The notes under the pieces were generated by a model that searched no databases, was not told the origin of the DNA, and saw only the letters and a program-made list of their open reading frames with translations. Both the position numbers and the translations under genes were made by a program. Below are positions 1-8,481 of a DNA stretch of 64,000 nt, piece after piece. The stretch lies in contig JAZQVO010000028.1 of the NCBI GenBank assembly GCA_045631905.1, forward strand, positions 124,001 to 188,000, read 5' to 3'. Numbering within the stretch: position 1 is the stretch's first letter; every line of letters starts with the position of its first letter. This stretch comes from HGM04593 sp045631905. Lineage in GTDB: Bacteria > Bacteroidota > Bacteroidia > Bacteroidales > Bacteroidaceae.

Positions 1-50
1 TCGTATGTTCCGTATGTAATAACTGTTTTCATCTCAATAAAATAGGTGCT

Positions 51-839
51 TTATATGCGGTAGGCTTGCGAGTCGTGTGTCGAGACCTGCTTATCTGTGG
101 GGGGCAACTGCATGTAGTTTCCGTATTTCGAAGTAAGATAGGTGTCATACCCTTTGGGGGCGCGATATTTAGAGCCTTCAAAATCGAGCAAAATATATTC
201 ATCGAACACCCTGCGTGACAATATCTCCCTTAGTGCCGTGCGCGAGCCGAAGCTACACACATTCTCGCAATCTTCGTAATTATGCCTTGTCGCAATGCTT
301 CTCATTGTTTTTAAAATAAGGTGCGATGAAAAAGGCAGAAGAATAAACTTTGTTATCATCAACCTTAGCTTGCGGGCAAGTGTCTGTCGCTCGCAAAATT
401 TCGATGTCTTAATATACATACATCGTATCCCCTGCCCGCAGAGGTAGGCCTGCCACCTCGATTTTATCCCGTCTAACGGGAATATATCGACATACACCCC
501 AAAGACACTCTGTTTGTAGAAATATTCGCTTACAAGAGTCCCTTTAAAATACATCTTTGCAAAGGGCACATGGTAGCTGTTCACCTTTTCGTGTGTAACA
601 ATCTCGTACCTGCTACCCTTTTTTTGGTTATATAGCTCTATAAACTTTTCATAATCGGCACGTGGCATGTGTATATCAATATCATCGTCCCAAGGTATAT
701 ACCCTTTGTGTCGCACGGCTCCGAGCAGAGTGCCGTATGCAAGAAAATAGCGCAAATTATTATCTTCGCAAAACTTCGCTATCTCTTTAAGAATTTCAAT
801 CTGAATCTTTTTTACCTCTTCTAAACCAATAATCTCCAT
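51..839 (-). CDS. LicD family phosphotransferase
   Basis: A 262-residue protein resembling LicD/FKRP-type nucleotidyl or phosphocholine transferases, which decorate surface glycans with phosphodiester-linked groups. The N-terminal half carries the family signature: YFLAYGTLLGAVRHKGYIPW followed at once by DDDID, whose aspartates bind the metal. I chose the ATG at 839 (MEIIGLEEVKKIQ); the reading frame stays open to 911, but the extra N-terminal residues do not look like the family. No signal peptide or membrane segment is obvious. It stands next to rpsP on the same strand, separated by a hairpin, so it is probably transcribed separately. The acceptor glycan cannot be told, because no other glycan genes are in view. 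Confidence 0.85.
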   Translation of the reverse strand: MEIIGLEEVKKIQIEILKEIAKFCEDNNLRYFLAYGTLLGAVRHKGYIPWDDDIDIHMPRADYEKFIELYNQKKGSRYEIVTHEKVNSYHVPFAKMYFKGTLVSEYFYKQSVFGVYVDIFPLDGIKSRWQAYLCGQGIRCMYIKTSKFCERQTLARKLRLMITKFILLPFSSHLILKTMRSIATRHNYEDCENVCSFGSRTALREILSRRVFDEYILLDFEGSKYRAPKGYDTYLTSKYGNYMQLPPTDKQVSTHDSQAYRI

Positions 840-916
840 CTGATTTTCTTTGTTTTTAAAATAGAGCATGCGAATATAGCTTTTTTGAGGGGAAATAACA
901 AGTTTATACACACAAA

Positions 917-947
917 CAAAAAAAAGACCCGTGCAGGTCCTTTTTTA
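917..947 (-). terminator. Putative intrinsic terminator of rpsP
   Basis: Read on the minus strand, a short stem (GGACC, loop, GGGTCT) is followed by a run of eight T. It lies 25 bases past the rpsP stop codon. The stem is short and contains a wobble pair, so strength is uncertain. Confidence 0.6.
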
Positions 948-971
948 TAAGCAAATAGTGCTAAAAGATAA

Positions 972-1514
972 TTAAGCCTCAGCAGGAGCCTCTGTTGCCT
1001 CCTCGGCAGCAACTTCTGTTGCAGCAGCCTCAGCCTCTGCTTTTGCAAGAGCCTCGGCAGCCTTCTTCTCGGCTACTTTCTTTGCGATAGCTGCATTAAC
1101 CTCTTTCTCTGCCTCCAAACGTGCTTTCTTAGCATCACGTTTAGCCTGCTCCTCAGCACTCTTTATACCGTTGAGAGTGTTCTCCTTAGCAGACTTCCAA
1201 GCGTCAAATTTAGCCTGTGCTGTTGCCTCGTCGAATGCACCCTTCTTAACACCACCCTGCAAGTGTTTCATCATGTAAACGCCCTGCGAAGAGAGAATGT
1301 TACGAACTGTGTCAGTAGGAGTTGCACCATTGTTTACCCACCACAATGCTCTCTCGAAGTTGATGTCGATAGTAGCAGGGTTTGTGTTAGGGTTGTAGGT
1401 ACCGATTTTCTCGGTAAACTTTCCATCGCGTGGAGCTCTCGAATCTGCAATCACGATAGAGTAGAAAGCGTAGTGCTTACGACCTCTTCTCTGCAATCTG
1501 ATTTTTGTTGCCAT
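972..1514 (-). CDS. rpsP: 30S ribosomal protein S16
   Basis: The N-terminal ~85 residues are a clear S16: MATKIRLQRRGRKHYAFYSI, the ADSRAPRDGKF segment and the PTDTVRNILS segment. S16 binds the 5' domain of 16S rRNA and helps assemble the small subunit. At 180 residues the protein is about twice the length of enterobacterial S16 (about 82). The extra C-terminal half is rich in Lys, Ala and Glu (the end reads TEAPAEA) and looks like a long charged helix; extended S16 proteins are usual in Bacteroidota. The ATG at 1514 follows a good TAnnTTTG promoter, so the gene is probably monocistronic. Confidence 0.97.
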   Translation of the reverse strand: MATKIRLQRRGRKHYAFYSIVIADSRAPRDGKFTEKIGTYNPNTNPATIDINFERALWWVNNGATPTDTVRNILSSQGVYMMKHLQGGVKKGAFDEATAQAKFDAWKSAKENTLNGIKSAEEQAKRDAKKARLEAEKEVNAAIAKKVAEKKAAEALAKAEAEAAATEVAAEEATEAPAEA

Positions 1515-1576
1515 TGTTTAAATGTAATTTAAATTAGTTAAAGATTTGAGTTAGCCGATAACTCGTATCGGCGGTG

Positions 1577-1607
1577 CAAAGGTAATGCTTTTTTGCAAAA
1601 TACACAA
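1577..1607 (-). promoter_or_regulatory. Bacteroides-type promoter of rpsP
   Basis: On the minus strand a -7 box TACCTTTG (1584-1577) is preceded after 20 bases by TTG (1607-1605), matching the Bacteroides housekeeping consensus (TTTG/TTG, 19-21 bases, TAnnTTTG). It lies 62 bases before the rpsP start codon. Confidence 0.7.
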
Positions 1608-1754
1608 GTATTCTCTTCGTATATTACGAAAACGGCTCGATTTTATATGTTTACACGTGTCGTGCCCGGCAAACCAACAAGCTGTGGTGCGCTATAACTA
1701 ATTTTATAAAAAACAACTTTGTATTTTAATCGAAAAGGAGTAATTTTGCCAATT

Positions 1755-2990
1755 ATGAAAAAGATACTAGGTAAAATATCATTGCTGCTTGCCATATCAA
1801 CAACATTTGTTGCATGTGGCGACGACAGGTCGGCAGAGTTTCTCGAACTCACAAAGGAGAATCGTTGGACATACGAGAAGATGAAAGAGGTCTACCTCTG
1901 GAAGGATTCTATTAAAGAGCCCACACAGAGCCGATATTTTTCTCTCCCCGACCAATTTTTCAAGCAACTGCTTTACAAGAGCGACAAAAGCTCCCACATG
2001 GGAGAGGGCATAACAGAAAACACAACAAGCGGTTTCACCTTTACCCTTATGCGCGACCCCTTGGGTATATCCCCTGCCCGCGTTTATGCACTTATTGAGA
2101 ATGTGGAACCACTCTCGGCGGCGGCAGTTGCCGGTTTGGAACGTGGTATGTACATCTCCATGATAGACGACACCAAGCTTAACATGGGCATAGGAGAGCT
2201 ATTGATAGATGCAAGCGCCAGAAAGCTGTCCCTGTGCAAAATAGCTTTCGACGACACGACAGAGGAGTATTCATGGGAAGAGTTACCCGATGTCGTAATC
2301 GGCCCCTCGCAATCGTTTACCCCCACCGCTCTGCCCGTTGTAACAACATTACAGAGCACTAACGGCAATATTGGTTATATACTCTGTAACAACTTCGACG
2401 ATGCAACCGTGTCCACCATGGTCGGTAACGCCTTGCAGATATTTGCATCGAACGATGTAAAGCACGTTGTGCTCGATTTGCGCGACAACAACAGTTACAC
2501 ACTCGAAAATATTGTATCGGTATCATCTATGTTTATCCCGGCCGACAAACAAGGGGAAAAATTCTGCACATTATATAAAACAATTAATTTAACAGAGAAA
2601 GAGGAGTTATACTTTGCACCGGAACAAACAACATCGTGCAATGTGCCTTTGTACATAATAACCACAGAAAAAACACAAGGAACGGCAAATGCGCTTGTGT
2701 CAGCCCTGCGAATCACAAGAGGCTCCACCGATGTCAAGATTATAGGCGCACGTGCACAAAGCAACAACCTATATACCGAGAGCATTGAGTCGCCCTACGA
2801 TTTTGTCATAAACCCGGTAACATCGATAATCTACGATGCCAACAACACCACACTAACCCCTCTCGCCCCCGACTATGAGGTTGATGAATTTGCCGACCTC
2901 AAAAACATATACCCTTTGGGTAGCAGGCAAGAGAAAATACTAAGCTCCATAGTATACATAATAGAGAACGGGGCATTGCCACAACAGTAA
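1755..2990 (+). CDS. S41-peptidase-like lipoprotein, probably inactive
   Basis: A 411-residue exported lipoprotein; the ATG at 1755 gives MKKILGKISLLL and a lipobox FVAC. The order of parts follows Bacteroidota S41 (C-terminal processing) proteases: an N-terminal helical part (NRWTYEKMKEVYLW), a PDZ-like part with AAAVAGLERGM, the VVLDLRDN strand, the VPLYIITTEKTQGTANALV segment, and a tail with PDYEVDEF. Where active S41 enzymes have the nucleophile (TASASE-like) this protein reads GTANAL, without serine, and the lysine segment reads GARAQSNN, without lysine. I therefore read it as an S41 fold that has lost catalysis, perhaps a binding protein. It is on the plus strand, divergent from rpsP, and is followed by a hairpin. 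Confidence 0.75.
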   Translation: MKKILGKISLLLAISTTFVACGDDRSAEFLELTKENRWTYEKMKEVYLWKDSIKEPTQSRYFSLPDQFFKQLLYKSDKSSHMGEGITENTTSGFTFTLMRDPLGISPARVYALIENVEPLSAAAVAGLERGMYISMIDDTKLNMGIGELLIDASARKLSLCKIAFDDTTEEYSWEELPDVVIGPSQSFTPTALPVVTTLQSTNGNIGYILCNNFDDATVSTMVGNALQIFASNDVKHVVLDLRDNNSYTLENIVSVSSMFIPADKQGEKFCTLYKTINLTEKEELYFAPEQTTSCNVPLYIITTEKTQGTANALVSALRITRGSTDVKIIGARAQSNNLYTESIESPYDFVINPVTSIIYDANNTTLTPLAPDYEVDEFADLKNIYPLGSRQEKILSSIVYIIENGALPQQ

Positions 2991-3005
2991 AAAGCAAATA
3001 CAGAG

Positions 3006-3046
3006 AAATATATCGCCACGTATCAAAATGCGTGGCGATATATTTT
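3006..3046 (+). terminator. Intrinsic terminator after the S41-like gene
   Basis: A 15-base stem (ATATATCGCCACG paired with CGTGGCGATATAT plus flanking A/T) with a 10-base loop runs into TTTT. It starts 16 bases past the stop codon. Confidence 0.75.
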
Positions 3047-3149
3047 ACCCTTACCATAAAAAACTTTTTCCATTAATTTAAACAAAATAAAGAAACATAC
3101 TCTGCCGGTTAGGTGTTATTTGGCTAAATAACCCTAAAAACATAATACA

Positions 3150-3638
3150 ATGAAAAAGCTATTTTTATTATCTACATCGGCAGTTGTTCTTTTGCTATTC
3201 TCTTCGTGTAATTCATGTGGAAGCTGTAACACACCTCAAGGCGTGGTCGTTGAGACCGACAGCCTCTACATGGTCAATGACTCCACAATAGCCGATGCAC
3301 AGACATTTGTTTTCGAAGGTACAGTGCCCATGACAAACGGCAACATAGGAGATGTGCTTTTAACAATAAAAACCCTCAGTCTCAACGACGATGGCACCTA
3401 TACCATAACAACCGATTATGTAGACGAGGCAATAGCCACAGAGAGCGACAACGGCAATGTGCTTGTAGTCATAGGCATGCCTAACGACAGCACAGCCATA
3501 GTTTATGAGTTGGTATCGGCAAACGGCAACCCATCTATGAATTTCATGCTATCACCCGACACCTCGCTTGTCAAGCTCGATGCCAACATGCAAAAAGCAT
3601 CATCGCACCCATCTCACAAGCTATCACATAAAAAGTAA
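3150..3638 (+). CDS. NlpE-like lipoprotein
   Basis: A 162-residue lipoprotein: signal MKKLFLLSTSAVVLLLFSSC with the lipid-accepting Cys at 20, followed by two more Cys pairs (NSCGSC). The segment FEGTVPMTNGNIGDVLLTIK, then LSLNDDGTYTITTDYV, and a final LVKLDANM resemble the small beta-barrel of NlpE-type envelope lipoproteins (GTLPxxDCxGI...L.L...TYxL). The CxxC copper/redox motif of true NlpE is not in the expected place. It heads a three-gene plus-strand cluster of envelope proteins (24 bases to the next gene). The role is unknown; the NlpE relationship is from pattern only. Confidence 0.65.
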   Translation: MKKLFLLSTSAVVLLLFSSCNSCGSCNTPQGVVVETDSLYMVNDSTIADAQTFVFEGTVPMTNGNIGDVLLTIKTLSLNDDGTYTITTDYVDEAIATESDNGNVLVVIGMPNDSTAIVYELVSANGNPSMNFMLSPDTSLVKLDANMQKASSHPSHKLSHKK

Positions 3639-3662
3639 GTTAAACCAATACAACCACGCTAT

Positions 3663-4277
3663 ATGAAAAAATATATTTTCTTTTCGTTTTTAACTTTGGC
3701 ACTCCTCTTTGCGTCGTGCCAAAAAGACCCCGACACCGACAAGCTGTACGACGACTATTTGGTTCTCACGAACTACGACAGCAGTACCGACTTTAAGGAT
3801 TTATCAACCTTTTATGTTATCGACAGCATATTGATAATAGATAACAAAGAAAAACCCACATATTGGAAGAACGATAACTCCAAAAAGATTATCAACGCAT
3901 ACAATGAGAATTTTACAGCCCGAGGATACACCCAGGCCGCCAACTCCGACGTTGCCGATATGGTTTTTCAGTTGAGTTACATCAACACAACCTACTATTT
4001 CAACAACTCAACCGGACCATGGTGGAACAGCTATCCCGGCTACTGGAATTGGGGCGGTTGGGGCTGGTACTACCCTTTCACATTCTATTATGCGTATAGC
4101 ACAGGAGCCATTGTGGGAGAACTTGTCGATACAAGAACACCACGTGCCGACAATAAATTGCCTGTCGTATGGAACAGTTACATATGCGGGCTCCTCACAG
4201 GCGGGAACCTCAGCTATTCACGTACGATGAAAGCAATTAACCAAGCCTTCGAGCAATCACCCTATCTAAGCAAATAA
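3663..4277 (+). CDS. DUF4136 domain lipoprotein
   Basis: A 204-residue lipoprotein (signal ending LLFASC). After the lipobox comes the DUF4136 pattern: YLVLTNYDSSTDFKDLSTFY, a helix around NENFTARGYTQAA, then ADMVFQLSYI. A Trp/Tyr/Gly-rich stretch (PWWNSYPGYWNWGGWGWYYP) is followed by GAIVGELVDTR. DUF4136 proteins are outer-membrane-associated lipoproteins of unknown function that are common in Bacteroidota. It sits 24 bases from the gene before and 19 from the gene after, so the three are probably co-transcribed. Confidence 0.85.
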   Translation: MKKYIFFSFLTLALLFASCQKDPDTDKLYDDYLVLTNYDSSTDFKDLSTFYVIDSILIIDNKEKPTYWKNDNSKKIINAYNENFTARGYTQAANSDVADMVFQLSYINTTYYFNNSTGPWWNSYPGYWNWGGWGWYYPFTFYYAYSTGAIVGELVDTRTPRADNKLPVVWNSYICGLLTGGNLSYSRTMKAINQAFEQSPYLSK

Positions 4278-4296
4278 CCTTATAATACTTAGCCTT

Positions 4297-4917
4297 ATGA
4301 GAGATTTAAAGAAAATATTAACCATCGTAGCAACAATAGCATTGTTTGCGCTACCGGGTGTGGGCAAAGCTCAAATATCGCTCGATAGTTATTACAACAT
4401 CGACTGGCAGTTTAACATACCCATAAACAATAGTTTTTCAAATACAGCAAGTGGTTGGGGTATGAATTTCGAGGGAGGATATTATGTGGCTCCCGATGTG
4501 GCGGTAGGTGCTTTTCTCAGTTTCCACACAAATAACGAATATCTAAGCCGTCGCACAATAAATTTAGGTGGAAACGAGGCGATAAACACCAACCAACAGC
4601 ACCAGATGTTTACATTACCCTTTGGCGCACTCATTCGCTATCGTTTCGTTGAGAGCGACTTTCAACCCTATGTAGGCATGAAAGCAGGTGCCTGTTATTC
4701 GGAGTTTAATAACTATTACTACATCTTTTTGAGCCAGCAAAAAAAGTGGGGTTTCTACATGCAACCCGAGGTAGGTTTTAACTTCTATCCATGGGCCGAG
4801 AGTTTAGGTTTTCACTTTGCGATGTATTATAGTTTTTCGACAAACAAATGTAGCATCATGAGTTACAACCAAAGCAACCTCAATAATTTTGGTTTCCGAG
4901 TCGGCCTCGCATTCTAA
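4297..4917 (+). CDS. Small outer-membrane beta-barrel protein
   Basis: A 206-residue protein with a cleavable signal peptide (about residues 1-25, ending GVGKAQ). The rest alternates hydrophobic and polar residues with many Tyr/Phe/Gly, e.g. GWGMNFEGGYYVAPDVAVGAF, GALIRYRFVESDFQPYVGMK, and ends in the aromatic FGFRVGLAF expected for insertion by the BAM complex. It fits an 8-stranded OmpW/OmpX-like porin-family barrel. It is the last gene of the envelope cluster and is followed by a very strong hairpin. The substrate or partner cannot be told. Confidence 0.8.
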   Translation: MRDLKKILTIVATIALFALPGVGKAQISLDSYYNIDWQFNIPINNSFSNTASGWGMNFEGGYYVAPDVAVGAFLSFHTNNEYLSRRTINLGGNEAINTNQQHQMFTLPFGALIRYRFVESDFQPYVGMKAGACYSEFNNYYYIFLSQQKKWGFYMQPEVGFNFYPWAESLGFHFAMYYSFSTNKCSIMSYNQSNLNNFGFRVGLAF

Positions 4918-4923
4918 AATCAC

Positions 4924-4960
4924 AAGCGACAGACAAATCTTTGAGATTTGTCTGTCGCTT
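4924..4960. terminator. Strong hairpin between convergent genes
   Basis: A perfect 17-base stem (AAGCGACAGACAAATCT and its complement) with a 3-base loop lies between the end of the barrel gene (plus) and the end of the M16 protease gene (minus). It may serve both, although the T-tract is weak on either side. Confidence 0.75.
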
Positions 4961-4987
4961 ATATAGTATATTCGTTATTAAAACCCG

Positions 4988-7801
4988 TTATTTTTCGGGA
5001 ACCATGCTCACCTCAATAAAGTTACCTTGTTCGAGCATCTTTTGGAGGAACTTACGTATATCCTCCTTTGTTATGCTGTTCACAATCTCTTTGTAGTCGG
5101 TATAATAATCGGCACCATAGAAATAATAGGTTGTGAGCCAACTCAACCAAGCACCATTCTCCTTCAACTGCTCATCAAAGGTCTTTAACATGTAGCTGCG
5201 CACTTTCTCCACATGCTCGTCTGCCGGGCCGTTTTTTGCGACTTTTTCAAGTTCGTCTATAATTATTTTTGTGAGCTCTTCGCGACGCTCGGGTGCCATG
5301 TTAAACTCTATGTTAAACATAAACTCACCCTTGGGCAAACGGTCGATTTTACCATTAACAGACACACCATATGTACCACCCTCTTTTTCGCGCACCTCTG
5401 TGGTGTACACAAGTGTCATTACCTGCGACAGGTAGCTCATGAGGATACCGTTGCGCAAGTTGGCCTCCATGTCACCGGTGTAGATAATAACCTCGGTACC
5501 GGTAGGTGTCTCCATCTTTCTGGTAAAATTATTGGTGTATTTACCTTTTCTTACACCCACCTTATTATCATATAGAGTCTCTATACGGCCGTTTGCAGGC
5601 AAGCCACCGATATATTTCTCAACCAAAGGCTTTATGGCTGTTGTGTCCACGTTTCCTATAATAAAGAAGGTAAAGTCGCTTGCATCGCTTGTGCGATCTT
5701 TGTAAATTTCAATTATTCTGTCATAATCTATTTTATCTACATCAGATGCCGTCATGGGAATCATGCGCTCGTGTCCGCTGTACATAGCCTTGTTCAAAGT
5801 ATCGCTGAGAGCTGTCATGGGGTTCTTTGCGCGGTCGATGAGTGAACCCCTCATGCGTGTTTTCAGGCTTGCAAGCGCGGCAGTATCTTTGCGAGGCGAT
5901 GTATATTTGAGATACATAAGCTGGAACATCTCCTCCATGTCCTTGGGAGAGCATGATGCCGAAATTTGGTCGAGGAAAGTCGATGTTCCTACACCGGCAG
6001 TTGCTGTGCTACCTGCGAGTTTCTTGCCCAACTGCATGGCATCGAACTCACCGGCACCACCAAGAGCTACAACCGAACCAAGCATCGCAAGGTTTACACG
6101 GTCGCTGTGGGGGTAACGTCCTGTTCCGCCATAGCTATATCCTTTAAGTACAATCTGGTCGGCGGCAAAGTCGGTAGGTTTCACAACAACTTTTATACCG
6201 TTTGAGAGTGTCCACAGCTTTGAACCCCATATACCCTCTTCGCTTTTTGCAACCTTACAACCCACAGGCTCGCTGCTCAACAAAGGAGCATCGTTCATAG
6301 AATCCTCATAAGGCGACAAAGGAACATTCTCAACAGCGGTGAGCAGGCCCTCTATATCCTCTTTTGTGGGGTATGTTACCTCGGAATTTTTTGGTGCAAG
6401 AGAGACTGCCACACGGTTGTTCTTTGTGTAGAGTGCAGGCAGAACGGAATTTATCTCTTCGAGGGTGATACGTTCAATCATCTCTTTTGAGAGGTTATAC
6501 TCCTGCTCGGCCGACATCATGCTGGTGTTATCGAGGAAGTGACGCACATAATCCTCAACATAATCGTCGTTGGTGAATTTTTCGCGCTCGGCATACCACT
6601 TTTCGATAGATGCAGTTGAAGCCGACTTTAAACGTGCAAGTTCCGACTCGGTGAAACCGAAGCGACGAGCACGCTCAACCTCGCAGAAAGCATAAGGCAG
6701 AGCCTGCATAATTTGTTCGGGCTTGCACATAACCGATAGCGAGAAAGCCTCTTTGGTGTTTGCAAGTATAAATGAGCCGTGGCTCACAGCAGCACCCAAG
6801 AAAGGAGGATTATCCTTCATAGTTATCTCGGCAAAGCGGTTGTTCAGCATCGAGACAACAACGTTGGTCAGGTAATTGCGGTAAACGGTCTCTTTGGTGT
6901 TTGCAAGCTCACGAGGTGTAGCATCGTGCTTGAAATATAGTTGCAGAGCGTAGTTTTGTTGCTCTTCGTCGGTAGCGTGGGCAAATATAAGCTCCTCGTT
7001 GTCCGAAACAGAATAATATACTCTCTCGGCAGGGTTTTTCGCCTTTTTAATCTTCTTGAAAATCTTTTTAACCTTTTTCTCTACATCATCGACATCGATA
7101 TCACCGACAATTATAATACCTTGCAGGTCGGGGCGATACCACTTTTCGTAATAGTCGCGCAAAGCCTGATGCGGGAAATTGTCGATAACCTCCATAATAC
7201 CTATCGGCATGCGGTAGGCATACTTCTCTCCTTGATAGGCAACAGGCAACACCGAGTCGAGCATACGCGACATTGCGCTGCTACGCGAACGCCACTCTTC
7301 GTGAATAACCCCACGCTCCTTGTCTATCTCTTCACCAGCGAGCACAAGTCCGTCGGCCCAGTCGTGCAAGATCCACAAACAAGAATCTATGGCACCGGCT
7401 GTGTTTACAGGAACATTATTAATATTATATACCGTTTCATCGATTGAGGTGTAGGCATTAAGGTTTACGCCAAACTTAACGCCTATGGTCTCCAAGTAAT
7501 TTATAAGGCTGTTCCCGGGAAAGTGCTCGGTACCATTAAAGCACATATGCTCCAAAAAGTGAGCAAGACCTCTTTGGTTATCCTCCTCCTGCATCGAACC
7601 AACCTTTTGGGCAATGTAGAAATTTACTTTGTTCTCGGGCTCCTTGTTGTGCCTTATGTAATAGGTAAGACCGTTTTTTAATTTACCTATGCGCACAGCC
7701 GGGTCTAACGGTAGTTCTTCCACCTTTTTCTGTGCCATCGCCGGTAGTACAAAAATAATTGCCAACACAAGCAACAGCAGGTTTTTAATTTTTAGTTTCA
7801 T
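4988..7801 (-). CDS. M16 family zinc metallopeptidase (pitrilysin type)
   Basis: A 937-residue exported protease (signal peptide MKLKIKNLLLLVLAIIFVLP, cleaved near AMAQ). The N-terminal domain has the inverted zinc motif HFLEH (in AHFLEHMCFNG) and, about 75 residues on, the third ligand region ERGVIHEEW. A second M16 domain pair follows from about residue 520, with the C-terminal half inactive as usual for the family. These large periplasmic M16 proteins degrade peptides inside a closed chamber. It is transcribed alone; a TATCTTCG -7-like box lies at 7842-7835. Length is normal for the Bacteroidota members. Confidence 0.92.
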   Translation of the reverse strand: MKLKIKNLLLLVLAIIFVLPAMAQKKVEELPLDPAVRIGKLKNGLTYYIRHNKEPENKVNFYIAQKVGSMQEEDNQRGLAHFLEHMCFNGTEHFPGNSLINYLETIGVKFGVNLNAYTSIDETVYNINNVPVNTAGAIDSCLWILHDWADGLVLAGEEIDKERGVIHEEWRSRSSAMSRMLDSVLPVAYQGEKYAYRMPIGIMEVIDNFPHQALRDYYEKWYRPDLQGIIIVGDIDVDDVEKKVKKIFKKIKKAKNPAERVYYSVSDNEELIFAHATDEEQQNYALQLYFKHDATPRELANTKETVYRNYLTNVVVSMLNNRFAEITMKDNPPFLGAAVSHGSFILANTKEAFSLSVMCKPEQIMQALPYAFCEVERARRFGFTESELARLKSASTASIEKWYAEREKFTNDDYVEDYVRHFLDNTSMMSAEQEYNLSKEMIERITLEEINSVLPALYTKNNRVAVSLAPKNSEVTYPTKEDIEGLLTAVENVPLSPYEDSMNDAPLLSSEPVGCKVAKSEEGIWGSKLWTLSNGIKVVVKPTDFAADQIVLKGYSYGGTGRYPHSDRVNLAMLGSVVALGGAGEFDAMQLGKKLAGSTATAGVGTSTFLDQISASCSPKDMEEMFQLMYLKYTSPRKDTAALASLKTRMRGSLIDRAKNPMTALSDTLNKAMYSGHERMIPMTASDVDKIDYDRIIEIYKDRTSDASDFTFFIIGNVDTTAIKPLVEKYIGGLPANGRIETLYDNKVGVRKGKYTNNFTRKMETPTGTEVIIYTGDMEANLRNGILMSYLSQVMTLVYTTEVREKEGGTYGVSVNGKIDRLPKGEFMFNIEFNMAPERREELTKIIIDELEKVAKNGPADEHVEKVRSYMLKTFDEQLKENGAWLSWLTTYYFYGADYYTDYKEIVNSITKEDIRKFLQKMLEQGNFIEVSMVPEK

Positions 7802-7980
7802 TGTTATATGTTTTTTGAATATTATTCCAAGATGCGAAGATACTTAATAAAATTCAGTTAATCGACCGCATAATTGCATATTTAATTAAATTTAAACAAT
7901 AGTGAGCAAATATTTCGGACAGGCAATAAAACAATTTTAATATTTATCCCTATCTTAGCAGGGAAAACAGCAGAATCGAC

Positions 7981-8481
7981 ATGGAAAACAGCGAACGAAT
8001 AGAGAAGGTTTTGAATTATCTTAAAGCAAATAACATAGAGCACACGTGGTATACTCATGCCGAGGCACCTACCATAGAGATTGCACGAACACAATGGAGA
8101 GCCGACGGCTCCAAGCATTGCAAGAATCTCTTTTTCAGGAACCATAAAGGCAACCGCCACTATTTGGTTATTCTCGACTGCGAACGCGACCTTGCCATAC
8201 GCGATTTAGAGCAACTGCTCCGCCAAGGGAAGCTCTCGTTTGCCTCACCTGCTCGCATGGAGAAATACTTAGGGTTACAACCCGGTTCGGTATCCCCTTT
8301 CGGTCTCATCAACGATACCGACAACCATGTACACATGTTTATCGACGAGAATTTGAGAAAAGAGCCCTCGTTGAGTTTCCACCCCAACGACAATCGTGCC
8401 ACGGTAGTTATATCACAAGAAAATTTTGCACGCTACCTATCAATTATAGGCAACACCTACGAATACATCTCCCTCTATTAA
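7981..8481 (+). CDS. YbaK/PrdX-type aminoacyl-tRNA deacylase
   Basis: A 166-residue cytosolic protein of the YbaK/ProX editing family: EHTWYTHAEAPTIEIA, then a conserved Lys/Asn region (SKHCKNLFFRNHKGNRHYLVIL) and PGSVSPFGLINDTDN, the signature of PrdX/ProXp editing domains. Such proteins hydrolyse mischarged tRNA, typically Ala-tRNA(Pro), in trans. The exact tRNA substrate cannot be decided here. It is a single gene whose last 4 bases overlap the end of the convergent PAP2-like gene. Confidence 0.88.
   Translation: MENSERIEKVLNYLKANNIEHTWYTHAEAPTIEIARTQWRADGSKHCKNLFFRNHKGNRHYLVILDCERDLAIRDLEQLLRQGKLSFASPARMEKYLGLQPGSVSPFGLINDTDNHVHMFIDENLRKEPSLSFHPNDNRATVVISQENFARYLSIIGNTYEYISLY

Noticed and set aside
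7914..7921. TTTCGGACA near the M16 and PrdX start region
   Set aside because: Only a single half-site of the TGTCC-N6-GGACA motif; no partner and no -24/-12 element close by.
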